28,112 nt of DNA, taken from the NCBI GenBank assembly GCA_937973565.1, contig CALJKQ010000326.1, positions 1 to 28,112 on the forward strand. The letters run 5' to 3'. Positions 7,926 to 18,900 of the stretch are shown here, in pieces; within the stretch, counting starts at the first letter, position 1, and every line of letters starts with the position of its first letter. The position numbers and the translations under genes are program-made. Source of the DNA: an uncultured Saprospiraceae bacterium (GTDB taxonomy: Bacteria; Bacteroidota; Bacteroidia; Chitinophagales; Saprospiraceae). Below the pieces are notes generated by a model. It saw only the letters and a list, made by a program, of their open reading frames with translations, did no database searches and was not told where the DNA came from.

Positions 7926-9809
7926 ATGAAGTTAAAATTGAACATTGCCTGCATGCTTGTGGTTGGCTTATATTGCTTGAATTCACTTCGTGCACAGCCA
8001 TATACAGATTATATTGGTGCCGGACATAAAAACGGAATAACAGCTACTGCCAGCAGCACCTATGGAGTGTCATCTCCGGCCAAATCGATCGATGGTTCCG
8101 GTATGGATTCCAGGTTTTTCGAAGCATCCAGATTCATGGCCCAGGCTACACTGGGAGGAGACTCATCGGTAATTAACCAGATCGTCAACAAAGGTTATGA
8201 ATTTTGGATTGATGAACAATTTACAAAGACACCTACCTATATTTTGCCGGTCATGGAAGATATCTGGGAGGAGTCCAAACAAGCGAGGATGAATGCAGGG
8301 CAAGCAGAAGAAGATATTTTTGGCCCAGCTGCGTTGCATTTCAACTATGCATGGTGGCAAACCAATGTTACCAATCATTTTCCGGGTAAAAATGAGGATT
8401 TATTGCGACAGAGGATGGCTATGGCTTTGAGTGAAATCTTTGTTGTTTCTGCCAATTCAGACCTGGGAGGCTGGGGAGAGGCTATGTCTTCTTACTACGA
8501 TATTTTGATTCAGCATTCCTTTGGCAATTACAAAGATCTGCTTAAGTCTATATCCGTATCCTTTCCCATGGGTTACTACCTGAGTCATTTGAATAATCCC
8601 AAGACCAATTTGTCAGAAAATATCAGGCCCGATGAAAACTATGCAAGAGAAATCATGCAGCTGTTTTCCATTGGCTTATTTATGCTAAATCCCGATGGAA
8701 CACAACAGCTGGATGGCAATGGTTTTCCCATTCCTACATACGACAACAACGATATCAAGGAAATGGCTAAGATCTTTACCGGTTTGCATGGCGGGGCTGT
8801 TATGCCATGTCCCCCGAATTGTCCGTCCTGGTGGCCTATGCAACCCCAATTTGGGTTGGATCCTTACTTTTTAATTAAAACGGTGCCTATGCTTATGGAT
8901 AATAACCAGCATGAGCCGGGACCCAAGACCATGCCTGATGGCGTAACCGTAATCAATATCCCTAACAATGGCATGGCTGAGATTGATGCTGCCGTTGACT
9001 ACTTGTTTAACCATCAAAATACACCGCCCTTTATTTCATACAGGTTGATACAGCGACTGGTTAAGTCCAACCCTTCACCGGCTTATGTTCAGCGGGTAGC
9101 TGCCAAATTTATCAATAATGGCAGTGGCATCAGAGGAGATTTCAAAGCCGTTATCAAAGCCATTTTACTGGATCCGGAGGCGAGAGAAGGCAATTACCTT
9201 GAAGATCCAAACAATGGGATGCTTTTGGCACCGACCCTGAGGTACACACAGTTTTGTAAAGGAAATACATTGGATAGTGATCTGGGAAGATTTTGGAACA
9301 ATGGCTATAATTTCAGAGATGATACCGGCCATCATCCCTTAATGTCAACAACTGTATTTAACTTTTACACACCAAACTATGCCCCTATCGGGCCCATCAC
9401 CAATGCGGGATTGGTTGGTCCGGAATTCAAAATCCACAATTCCAATACGTCCATCAACTATATCAATTCCATACATTCATGGGTATCGCCCTGGGCAAAT
9501 GCTGAAGGTGAAAGTGGCTATGTTATGTACAGCTGGGAGTGGTATAATATGGACCTCGATTCAACTATACATTTAACAACTACGAAGTATGAATCTTTGG
9601 CGCAGAACAAAGAAAAGTTGATACATGAATTAGACAAAGTATTTACCCATGGCCAGTTGGGCAATAACACTAAAACTATATTGCGAAATGTGTCAGACGT
9701 ACTTGATTATTATTATGGCCTTCCGTTGAATGCTGAGGAAAGGAGACATAAGGTAAGATTTATGTTGTATTTTCTTTTTATCTCACCCGACTATAATATT
9801 CTAAAATAA
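7926..9809 (+). CDS. Secreted DUF1800 family protein
   Basis: A 627-residue protein with a Sec signal peptide (residues 1-24, ending SLRAQ). It matches the DUF1800 family over almost its whole length: EASRFMAQATLGG near residue 66, LRQRMAMALSEIFVVS near 159, RPDENYAREIMQLFSIG near 234, and RGDFKAVIKAILLDPEARE near 402-421. The biochemical function of DUF1800 is not established; the genes are nearly always paired with DUF1501 genes, as here. Residues about 30-60 (GITATASSTYGVSSPAKSID) look like a short fragment of a discoidin-type domain. No T9SS sorting domain is seen at the C-terminus (ending FISPDYNILK), so the protein should stay in the periplasm or attach through a partner. Its stop lies 7 bases before the ATG of the DUF1501 gene. 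Confidence 0.92.
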   Translation: MKLKLNIACMLVVGLYCLNSLRAQPYTDYIGAGHKNGITATASSTYGVSSPAKSIDGSGMDSRFFEASRFMAQATLGGDSSVINQIVNKGYEFWIDEQFTKTPTYILPVMEDIWEESKQARMNAGQAEEDIFGPAALHFNYAWWQTNVTNHFPGKNEDLLRQRMAMALSEIFVVSANSDLGGWGEAMSSYYDILIQHSFGNYKDLLKSISVSFPMGYYLSHLNNPKTNLSENIRPDENYAREIMQLFSIGLFMLNPDGTQQLDGNGFPIPTYDNNDIKEMAKIFTGLHGGAVMPCPPNCPSWWPMQPQFGLDPYFLIKTVPMLMDNNQHEPGPKTMPDGVTVINIPNNGMAEIDAAVDYLFNHQNTPPFISYRLIQRLVKSNPSPAYVQRVAAKFINNGSGIRGDFKAVIKAILLDPEAREGNYLEDPNNGMLLAPTLRYTQFCKGNTLDSDLGRFWNNGYNFRDDTGHHPLMSTTVFNFYTPNYAPIGPITNAGLVGPEFKIHNSNTSINYINSIHSWVSPWANAEGESGYVMYSWEWYNMDLDSTIHLTTTKYESLAQNKEKLIHELDKVFTHGQLGNNTKTILRNVSDVLDYYYGLPLNAEERRHKVRFMLYFLFISPDYNILK

Positions 9810-9816
9810 ATTGAAG

Positions 9817-11217
9817 ATGGACAGTTACAGAATAAGCAGAAGGAAATTTATCGGTCAGGCCAGCTGTCTTGCAGTAGGTGGTACTACTTTTTTGTCGTCG
9901 GTGCTCAACCTGAAAGCCATGAATGCGATGGCTATCCAAAATTCATCGGTGGTAAGTTGTAATGATTATAAGGCATTGGTATGTCTGTTTAATTCAGGAG
10001 GTTTAGATGCCTTTAATATGCTGGTGCCCCGTACTACATCAGAATACAATACGTATGCAGCCACCAGAAGCAATCTAGCCCTGGCATTGAATGAAATAAG
10101 GCCAATCAACGCGTTGAATACGCCCGGCAGGCAGTTTGGTCTCCATCCCTCCATGGAAAATATACAGAACCTATTTAACTCCGGGGATGTTGCCTTTATT
10201 TCCAATATTGGTGCATTGGTGGCGCCGATGACAAAACAAGAATACTATGATGAGAGTGTTGTAGCTCCATTAGGACTATACTCTCACTCTGATCAGCAAA
10301 TGCACTGGCAGACAGGTTTTGCGCATGCAAGGGCTGCAACGGGTTGGGGAGGCAGAATGGCAGATTTGCTAACTGCTTGCAATACCAATACAAATATTTC
10401 CATGGCGATGTCTCTTTCAGGGACCAATATTTTTGAAACAGGAAATAATACGGTTGAGTTTACCCTGAGTCCTTACGGCCCTGTGGGTATAAGTGACGAC
10501 AATGATTCATGGTGGTACAATACACTCAGAAAAAACAACATTACCAACATGTTGGATGCCACCTACACAAACATCTTTGAGCAGACTTATAAAAACATTA
10601 CCAAGAATGCCAGGACCGGAAATCAACAGATTGCAGCAGCCTTAGTTAATGCGCCTCAGTTCAATGGTGTGTTTTCAGAGACCTACCTTTCGGATGCTTT
10701 TAAAATGGTGGCCAAAATTATTGCCTCTCAGAGCACATTGGGAATGAACAGGCAAATATTTTTCATAGACTACGGCGGTTGGGATCACCACGATGAGTTG
10801 TTACAAAATCAACTCGATATGCTTAAAGAGGTTGACGATGCCATAGGTGAATTCCACACTGCATTGAGTAGTATTAATAAACTTGACCAGGTAACCACCT
10901 TTACGGTTTCAGAATTCTGTAGGACTCTTACCTCCAACGGCAACGGTACAGACCATGCCTGGGGGTCTAATGTTTTTGTAATGGGGGGTGCTGTCAATGG
11001 TCAGAAAATTTATGGTGAATACCCTACCCTTCAGCTAAATGGACCACTTGAGGTAGGAGGTGGCGTATTAATCCCTACTACAGCAGCTGAAGAGTACTTT
11101 GCGGAATTGGCAATGTGGTTTGGAGTAGCAAACAGCGATCTTTTGGATCTTTATCCAAATCTTGGCAATTTTTACAGCGTAGGCAACGGCAACCCATTAG
11201 GGTTTTTGAATATTTAA
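9817..11217 (+). CDS. Tat-exported DUF1501 family protein
   Basis: A 466-residue protein with a twin-arginine signal: SRRKFIG at about residues 6-12, followed by a hydrophobic stretch and Ala-rich end. Export as a folded, perhaps metal-loaded protein is likely. DUF1501 belongs to the alkaline-phosphatase-like fold group. Typical motifs are visible: FNSGGLDAFNMLVPR near residue 59, YSHSDQQMHWQTG near 155, IDYGGWDHHDELL near 318, and SEFCRTL followed by GNGTDHAWGSN near 364-380. These Asp and His residues are candidate metal ligands; the substrate is unknown. I chose the ATG at 9817 over a TTG at 9811 because the Tat n-region is complete with it. It is the last gene of the cluster and is followed by a strong terminator. 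Confidence 0.92.
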   Translation: MDSYRISRRKFIGQASCLAVGGTTFLSSVLNLKAMNAMAIQNSSVVSCNDYKALVCLFNSGGLDAFNMLVPRTTSEYNTYAATRSNLALALNEIRPINALNTPGRQFGLHPSMENIQNLFNSGDVAFISNIGALVAPMTKQEYYDESVVAPLGLYSHSDQQMHWQTGFAHARAATGWGGRMADLLTACNTNTNISMAMSLSGTNIFETGNNTVEFTLSPYGPVGISDDNDSWWYNTLRKNNITNMLDATYTNIFEQTYKNITKNARTGNQQIAAALVNAPQFNGVFSETYLSDAFKMVAKIIASQSTLGMNRQIFFIDYGGWDHHDELLQNQLDMLKEVDDAIGEFHTALSSINKLDQVTTFTVSEFCRTLTSNGNGTDHAWGSNVFVMGGAVNGQKIYGEYPTLQLNGPLEVGGGVLIPTTAAEEYFAELAMWFGVANSDLLDLYPNLGNFYSVGNGNPLGFLNI

Positions 11218-11235
11218 GATATCCAGATATTTTTT

Positions 11236-11278
11236 AATAAGCCTGTCCGATATAAAGTTGGGCAGGTTTATTTTTTTT
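11236..11278 (+). terminator. Rho-independent terminator of the DUF1501 gene
   Basis: A 13-base-pair stem pairs 11236-11248 (AATAAGCCTGTCC) with 11260-11272 (GGGCAGGTTTATT), with two G-U pairs and an 11-base loop, followed by a T-run to 11278. It starts 18 bases after the DUF1501 stop. The right arm and T-run overlap the last codons and stop of the convergent O-methyltransferase gene (stop at 11268-11270). Confidence 0.85.
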
Positions 11279-11909
11279 GTATAAACCATATTCCGTCTCT
11301 AACAGGCAATATACAAGCCAAGACCCTATCATCAGCAGCAATGTAATCATTGAGAAATCGAAAGGATTCGGTTGTTTTATCCTGTATTTCGGGATCATAT
11401 ACTTTTCCCTTCCACAAAACATTGTCAATCAGAATAATTGAACCTGAAGCAAGTGAAGGCAGGATGAGGTTATAATAGTCCAAATTTCTGGATTTGTCTG
11501 CATCAATAAAAACAAAATCGAAATTTACCTCCTTAAGAAGCGTCCCCAAATGCAGAAATGCGTCTCCAACGAGAATCGATATTTTATTTGCCTGTTGAGA
11601 TTGGTCAATGTTGCGCTGTGCTTTAACTGCCATCTCAGGGTCTTTTTCAAAAGTGTAAAGTTTACCTTCTTCGGGAAGTCCTTCAGCCATAGCTATGGCA
11701 GAAAATCCAGTATAAGTACCAATCTCCAATATGCTTTTGGCTGCTCTGGCCATAACCAGCATTTTTAAAAAAATTCCCTGGTGAAGACCACTGATCATGT
11801 GTGGTTGCAGTTCATTTAACCAGGTTTGCCGCTCAACTTTTGTTAAAATTTCTGAAGTAGCAGAAATATGTTTGTCGAGGTAACTTTGAAGAGTTTCAGA
11901 GATGATCAT
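11268..11909 (-). CDS. Class I SAM-dependent O-methyltransferase (CCoAOMT-like)
   Basis: A 213-residue cytoplasmic methyltransferase of the O-methyltransferase family 3 / catechol or caffeoyl-CoA type. SAM motif I is ILEIGTYTGFSAIAMAEGL (about residues 60-78). The acidic residue after strand 2 is in YTFEKDP (about 85-91). Metal-coordinating residues are expected at Asp136/Asp138 (FIDADK) and Asp162-Asn163 (LIDNVLWKG), pointing to a divalent-metal-dependent enzyme that methylates a hydroxyl, often a catechol. The substrate cannot be told from sequence. The start ATG overlaps the stop of the EamA gene in an ATGA arrangement (11906-11909), so translation is probably coupled. Its 3' end overlaps the terminator of the convergent DUF1501 gene. 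Confidence 0.93.
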   Translation of the reverse strand: MIISETLQSYLDKHISATSEILTKVERQTWLNELQPHMISGLHQGIFLKMLVMARAAKSILEIGTYTGFSAIAMAEGLPEEGKLYTFEKDPEMAVKAQRNIDQSQQANKISILVGDAFLHLGTLLKEVNFDFVFIDADKSRNLDYYNLILPSLASGSIILIDNVLWKGKVYDPEIQDKTTESFRFLNDYIAADDRVLACILPVRDGIWFIQKK

Positions 11910-12805
11910 ACGTTTCTATTTTGCCTTTTTAAGGGGTAAATCAAAACCAGTGCCAGTATTAATAGGGCTGCTATATAAAATTGAAGCGTAAAATATTGGT
12001 GCTCTTTAAAAAAGAATACTGCCAGGAGTATTCCATACAAAGGTTCTAAGCCAATAATAAGATTGGTTTCAAAGACTGATATTTTTTTCATAGCCTGGAC
12101 TGTCAATTTAAAGGCAACATTCGTACAAATCCATGAAAGCAAGAGTAGATAAATCCAATCAGATATTCGATAAGGAAACCAATCTGCCAAGTCATGTGGT
12201 CCATAAGAAATGTACATTACACAAGTACTTATCAACAAAACACCGGAAAACTCGTATACCATCAAAGTATTGTTATCCGTAACACCCACAAATTTTTTAT
12301 TCATTATTGAAAATATAGAAGCAAAAAAAGCAGCTAGTATACCCATGATGAAGCCGGCAATGTTAAATCCGATGATGCCTCCAATCAACAAATAAACCAA
12401 TGGCACGGTGAACAGTGAAAATAAAATATCAGCCCGGTCTATGCGACTCTTGTTGATTATGGGTTCGATCAGGGATGTGAACATAGGCGTAAGAGCCATA
12501 CAAATCAAAGCAACCGATACATGCGCCATTTTAACGGAAGCATAGAAACAGAACCAATGAATGCCTATCAAAAGGCCAATACCTAGAAATATCAGTTTTT
12601 GTTTTTTATCAAGATGTCCGAAGGAAATCCGAGCCATTGAACGAAGTCCCAGTATCAAAGCCAGCGAGAGTACCATCCTCCAAAATACCAAGGGAATGGC
12701 ATCAATGCTGATTTGTTTACCCAAAATTGCCGTAAAACCAAATAGGACAACAGCTATGTGCAGCATCAATCGATGTTGTAGCAATTCTGAATCTTTCTGT
12801 TTCAT
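11906..12805 (-). CDS. EamA/DMT family transporter
   Basis: A 299-residue inner-membrane protein of the drug/metabolite transporter superfamily with about ten hydrophobic helices in two EamA repeats. The first covers about residues 15-140 (AVVLFGFTAILGKQIS, FWRMVLSLALILGLRS, GLLIGIHWFCFYASVKM, and VALICMALTPMFTSLIEP). The second covers about 150-290 and ends with GLEPLYGILLAVFFFKE and an amphipathic basic tail, PLKRQNRNV. Such proteins export or import small metabolites; the substrate is unknown. I chose the ATG at 12805 (MKQKDSELLQHRL); the frame stays open to a TTG at 12838 but that extension has no support. It forms a two-gene operon with the O-methyltransferase, with ATGA overlap, so a methylated product could be the transported substrate (inference). 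Confidence 0.91.
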   Translation of the reverse strand: MKQKDSELLQHRLMLHIAVVLFGFTAILGKQISIDAIPLVFWRMVLSLALILGLRSMARISFGHLDKKQKLIFLGIGLLIGIHWFCFYASVKMAHVSVALICMALTPMFTSLIEPIINKSRIDRADILFSLFTVPLVYLLIGGIIGFNIAGFIMGILAAFFASIFSIMNKKFVGVTDNNTLMVYEFSGVLLISTCVMYISYGPHDLADWFPYRISDWIYLLLLSWICTNVAFKLTVQAMKKISVFETNLIIGLEPLYGILLAVFFFKEHQYFTLQFYIAALLILALVLIYPLKRQNRNV

Positions 12806-12860
12806 CAAGTAAACTTCGCTTGCAATAAAAGTACTCAATTTTATGAAAAGGTATCCATAT

Positions 12861-12900
12861 TAAAATAAACGGCTCCACCTTTGCAGGCAGAGCCGTTTAT
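12861..12900 (-). terminator. Rho-independent terminator of the giant surface-protein gene
   Basis: A perfect 11-base-pair inverted repeat pairs 12865-12875 (ATAAACGGCTC) with 12890-12900 (GAGCCGTTTAT) around a 14-base loop. Read on the minus strand, the hairpin is followed by TTTTA, and it begins 44 bases after the giant gene's stop at 12944. It separates that gene from the EamA operon. Confidence 0.75.
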
Positions 12901-12943
12901 TGTGCTTATAAGTATTTTAAGTTAAGCTTACTACCAGTGTCTG

Positions 12944-15900
12944 TTATTCAATAATTATCAGTTTTTGTGTGAACAATTTGTTGCCAACTGAAATATTGAC
13001 CATATAAACACCTGAAGGTAAGGCAGTCACATCAAATCTGAACATTTCTGAATTTTGGCTTAACAATGTGTTCACCATCGTTGTTACCAATTTTCCTGTA
13101 TTATCCATTAAGTGTGCTTTGACCTGATCACCGGCTTTTCCATCTATTCTGATGTTAACCAACTCATTGGCAGGATTTGGATACATTTCTACATTTCTGT
13201 TGATTTGCTGATCCAACCTGATGGTTATAACATCTGACAAGGATGAAGATCCATCGAAGTCTATCTGACGCAATTGATAGTAATAAGTAAACTCACCCTC
13301 GATCAATTGGTTGTCGACCATGTTGTAGTAAGACATTTGATGTGAATTACCGGCTGCCTTCACGGTTCCGATTACTTCGAAGTTTTTGCCATCAATGGAT
13401 CTCATTACCTCAAAGTGATCATTGTTGATTTCGGCAGCTGTTACCCAGTACAACTCATTGGTATGGTTCTTACCATTGTGCTTACCTGAGAATTCAACCC
13501 ATTCAACCGGCAAAACAATACCAGACTTAATACCTGCATCCAAATCGCGGATGTGTTCTCCCGGTAACAACAATAATGGAAGCGTAGTACCATTGATAAA
13601 GTCTACAACATCACTATCTGTCATGTCATCGCTACCTGCATTTGGTGTCACAAAAATGTAACCATTTGGCAGGGCTACTTTGATGTAATAGCTGCCAGAA
13701 GGCAGTTTATCAAACAGGTACCATCCTGGGTTGCCATTATCAGGATTGTTGGTTGTCAGCATCTGACGGAACAGCGTATTATCAGCTGCATTGTAAAGAC
13801 TAACCAGTACACCATTGATTCCCACATCCAGTGAATCCTGAACAGAGTTATTCATCACACCTGATTCGACATTCATATAATCAATCCATATGTAGTCTCC
13901 AAGGCTTGCTTCTCTGTAGATACCAACATCCACAGTAAAGTTTCGTTGTGATGCACTCAATTCGTATGTTCCTGTTGTGTTAACGCCGTTTGTACCATCC
14001 ACATCACTATCCTTGGTATCATCACCTCCTTTGTTTGATGGAGATCTCAAGAAACCTGCAGGCAGATCAAACTTCACGAAGTAGTTGCCCGGAGCGAGAT
14101 TATCGAACAGGTAATATCCTTGTTTAGCTGGTTGATTTGGATTACTCATTGTCCTCATTGTATCCACCAAAGATCCAGCTCCCGTGTACAAGTAAACTTT
14201 TACATTGTTTACACCGCTCTCATTGACATCTTGAATTCCATTGGCATTGCTATCATCCCAAACATAATCTCCGATAGCACTTACCCTGAAGAATCCAAAA
14301 TCAACAGTTAGGTTGGTATTGATGTCTGTATCTCCATCATCGGCAGGTTCCTGGTCAGAATACAAGGTCACTGCTTTGGTAATAACACCCAAAGATAATC
14401 CCGGATCAAAGCCATTGTCATCATTGTTGACATCGTTATCCGGATCGACCATTACACCATTGCCTGTACTGGTTGTATAACCAAACAATGCTCCTCCATT
14501 GGCGAAGTTTGACGGCAGAATCTGGATTACGTAGTGACCCGGAGCAATGCCTGTAAATAAGTACTTACCGTTGGCTCCTGTGACATCTCTCATACCTGTA
14601 TCAGTATCCGGTTGACCGTCGTTGTCTACGTCTTTCCACAGTGCCAATTGTACACCTGCAAAAGGCAATTCGGCATTGTCGATCACGCCATTATTGTTGA
14701 AATCTTCCCAAACCTGGTCTCCAACACACAATGGTTTGTAGATACCTGCGTCAATTCTCAGGTCATTTTCACCACCCAACAAGATGATGGTATGTGATAT
14801 TCCTGTGAACAGATCTGCATCACTGTCATTATTTACATCATTGGCATCTGTTGCAAAACCCGTTGCGTTTACGGTAGTAAACTTATAGGTATTGGCAGGG
14901 TTAAATTCTACCAGATACTTACCAGGGATAAGGTTGCTGAACAAGTAGTAGCCATCACCATTGCTATTGGTTGCCGTAGTAGTAGTTGCTATGGCAGCTC
15001 CATCAGGAATATTATTCATGTCATCATCTTTATACAGTTTTACTGAAACTCCGTTGACTCCATGTTCACCTGCATCCTGCAATCCGTTTCCATTTCCATC
15101 GAACCAGACTCTGTCACCAATGCTACCCAAATTGTACATACCTGCATCATAAGTCAGATTCACTTCTCCTGATGACAATATTTCTGCAACTGTTTTTCCG
15201 GTAGTAGGATTGGCATCACTGTCATTAGCATCTGTGCTACCCGGTGCATCCTGAATGGTAAATGTATATCCAGGCAAAGTTCCAAACGTCACCGTATATG
15301 TACCCGGAGCAAGGTTGTCGAAAAGATAGTAACCATCTACATCCGTAGTTTCTGTAGCTGTTACTGAATTGCCTGCACCAGTTGTTCCATTCAAGGTGAC
15401 AAGGACACCTTCTATACCAAACTCAGTATTTTCCTGGATGCCGTTGACATTGAAATCTTCCCAAACGTAGTCACCTAATGCTGCATACTTGTAGTAACCG
15501 GCATCAATGGTATAGTCTGATTCTCCAGGAGCGAGGTCAATCACATGACTCTTTCCGGTAACAGGATCTGCATCACTATCTGTTGCATCTGCACCCTGAT
15601 CTTTAATGGTTGTCACATAACCCGATGGTTGTGTAAACTTAACTACATACTGACCTGGTAACAAGTTGGTAAAGTAGTAGGTACCATTGGCAGCCGTGCT
15701 TGTAGAATTCACCGGATTGCCGTTGGCATCATTAACCGGATTACCATTAATATCTGATAACATTACTGTTACAGCCGGAATGCCAGGTTCACCTGAATCC
15801 TGAATACCATTTCCATTGAGATCATGCCATACAAAATCACCAATCGAAGCTGGAATATCACCACATGCATCATCTGTGATATCAGGTACGTTATCTCCTG

Positions 15901-18900
15901 TCCAATCAAGCTCTGCCATGTTGTACAAACCATACAATGGCGTACATCCAGGTCCATCACCTACCACTGAGCAAGGAGTGTAATGATTGTCGCCACCTGA
16001 TGATGGAGACAAGTCAAGTTTAACATTCAAGGTTACCACATAAGTATGCGTTGCTCCTGCATTGATGGTTACATGGTTGGCTAGAATTGTGAATCCTATG
16101 GTATTCATGTTACCACTTGCCTGACCGGAATATGTACCACTGTTGACAATTACATCATCATCGAATTGAGGAGTATCTTTCAACGTGTATGTCGTAGATG
16201 TACCACCCAGATTCTTAACAATAATGGTATAACTTACATTGTATGATCCGTTGGCTCCAGGTGTTACTGTACCCAGATTTTTAACCATGGTAATGTATGG
16301 CAGGTCACCGCAAGCATCATCTTCTATATCATAAGTACCATCTGCATTTACATCTAATTCAGCCAGGTTGTAAAGGCCTTGTTCAGGTTGACTACCCGGA
16401 CCATTACCCACAACTGCGCATGCTGTGTATACATTGTCACCTCCATCTGCAGAGCCTGCAGCCAGATCAATTTTAACATTGAAACTAACATTGTAAGTAT
16501 GCGTTACTCCACCTGCTATACTCACTCCGGTTGCCAGTATCGTGCTTCCTGATGTATTCATTGTACCACTAGCCTGGCCACTGTAACTTCCACCCAAGAT
16601 GGTAATGTCATCATCAAACAATGGAGTATCTTTCAAAGTATAGGTACTTGCTGCCCCTCCCTGGTTGGTTACTAATATTGAGTAAGTGACTGTATACGTA
16701 CCATCTGCATTCATAGTAACAGTGCCAAGGTTCTTAACCATACTTACATATGGAAGGTCACCACAGGCATCATCGGTTATATCGGTAATGCCATCACCTG
16801 TCCTATCCAATTCTGCTTTGTTGTACAAGCCTTGACCTGGGCTGCAACCTGGACCATTTCCGACAACTGTGCATGGCGTATAAATATTATCTCCGCCATC
16901 TGCAGATCCTGGTGCAAGATTCATGGTAACGGTAAAGCTCACCTGATAGTTATGAGTTGCACCTGCGCTGATACTTACATTGTTGGCCAATGTGGTACTG
17001 CCTATGAAATTCATGGCACCACTAGCCTGTCCGCTGAATGTACCACCCACGATGGTGATGTCATCATCGAAGTCAGGGGTATCTTTCAAACTGTAAGTAC
17101 CTGCTGCTCCTCCTGTATTCTTAACAATGATATTGTAAGTTACAGTATAACTGCCATTTGCATTAGCCGTTACCGTACCCAGGTTCTTAACCATGGTTAT
17201 ATATGGTATATCACCACATGCATCGTCGGTCAAATCCGGAATGTTATCATTGTTTATATCCAACTCAGCTTTGTTGTACAAGCCCTGGCCCGGCTGACTG
17301 CCCGGTCCATTGCCTACCACACCACATGCTGTGTAGATATTGTCGCCACCGTCTGTTGAACCCGGTTCGAGGTTCAAGCTTACATTGAAGCTTACGTTGT
17401 AAGTATGTGTGGTACCTGCAGAAATACTGGCAGTATTAGCCAACGTTGTACTTCCGTTTGTATTCATGGCTCCACTTGCCTGTCCGCTATAGCTTCCGCT
17501 GTTGATGGTCACGTCATTGTCAAACTGTGGTCTGTCTTTTAAGGTGTACGTACCTGTAGCACCACCCAAATTGTTGACTACAATCTGATAGTTGATCATG
17601 AATGTTCCGTTTGCATTAGCGAGTACACTTACAAAATTCTTCTTAATGGTCAGATAAGGAATATCACCACAAGCGTCATCTGTAATATCTGTTATACCAT
17701 CACCATTTCTGTCCAGCTCTGCTTTGTTGTACAAGCCCTGACCTGGTTGACTGCCCGGTCCATTGCCTGCCACTCCGCAAGGAGTATAAATATTGTCTCC
17801 TCCGTCTGCAGAACCTGGTTCTAAGTTTAAGCTTACATTGAAGCTTACATTATAAGTATGGGTCGCTCCGCCGGAGATAGAAGCATTGGTTGCCAATGTA
17901 GTGCTTCCGGTGGTATTCATTGCGCCACTTGCCTGACCAGAATAGTTACCATTGTTGATGGTAACATCATTGTCGAACTGCGGCGAGTCTTTTAAGCTAT
18001 AAGTGCCAGTCGCACCTCCATTGTTCTTAACAAGGACCTGGTAGGTTACAGTATAAGTACCGTTTGCATTGGCAGTTACACTGCCAAGGTTTTTAACCAT
18101 GGTTATGTATGGCAAGTCACCACATGCATCATCCACTACATCTGTATTTCCGTCACCGTCTCTATCCAATTCAGCCTTGTTGTACAAACCCTGGCCTGGC
18201 TGACCGCCCGGACCATTGCCCGCTACTCCACAAGCTGTGTAAATGTTGTCGCCTCCATCTGTTGAGCCCGGCTCAAGGTTGAGGTTAACATTGAAGCTCA
18301 CATTGTAAGTGTGGGTTGCCCCACTTGCAATTGATGTATTGGTTGCCAGCGTAGTGCTTCCGCTTGTGTTCATTGATCCACTTGCCTGACCTGAGTAACT
18401 TCCGTTGTTGATGGTTACGTCGTTGTCAAACTGCGGTGTGTCCTTAAGGCTGTAAGTTCCAGTTGAACCTCCCACATTGTTTACTACAATCGAATAGGTT
18501 ACAGTATAGCTTCCATTTGCATTGGCGGTTACACTTCCAAGATTTTTAACCATGGTTATGTATGGCAAATCACCACATGCATCATCTGTTATATCTGTTA
18601 CTCCATCACCATTTTTATCCAGCTCTGCTTTGTTGTACAATCCTTGTCCCGGACTACATCCCGGACCATTTCCAACAACAGAACACGGTGTGTACACATT
18701 ATCGCCTCCATCTGTAGAGCCAGGTTCCAAATTGAGGCTTACATTGAAGCTCACATTGTAAGTATGGGTAGCACCTCCGGCAATGTTTACATTGTTGGCC
18801 AAAATTGTGCTTCCAATAATATTCATACTTCCGCTTGCCTGACCGCTGTAAGAGCCTCCCAGAATTACCACATCATCATCGAATGCTGGTGTGTCTTTCA

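Noticed and set aside
12806..12838. Upstream TTG start for the EamA transporter
   Set aside because: The 11 extra residues precede a good ATG and add nothing typical of the family.
16832..17359. Plus-strand open frame of 175 codons, and several similar ones, opposite the 12-fold repeat
   Set aside because: They recur at the repeat period as mirror images of the giant gene's coding frame and have odd Cys/Ile-rich composition and no family motif; they are shadows.
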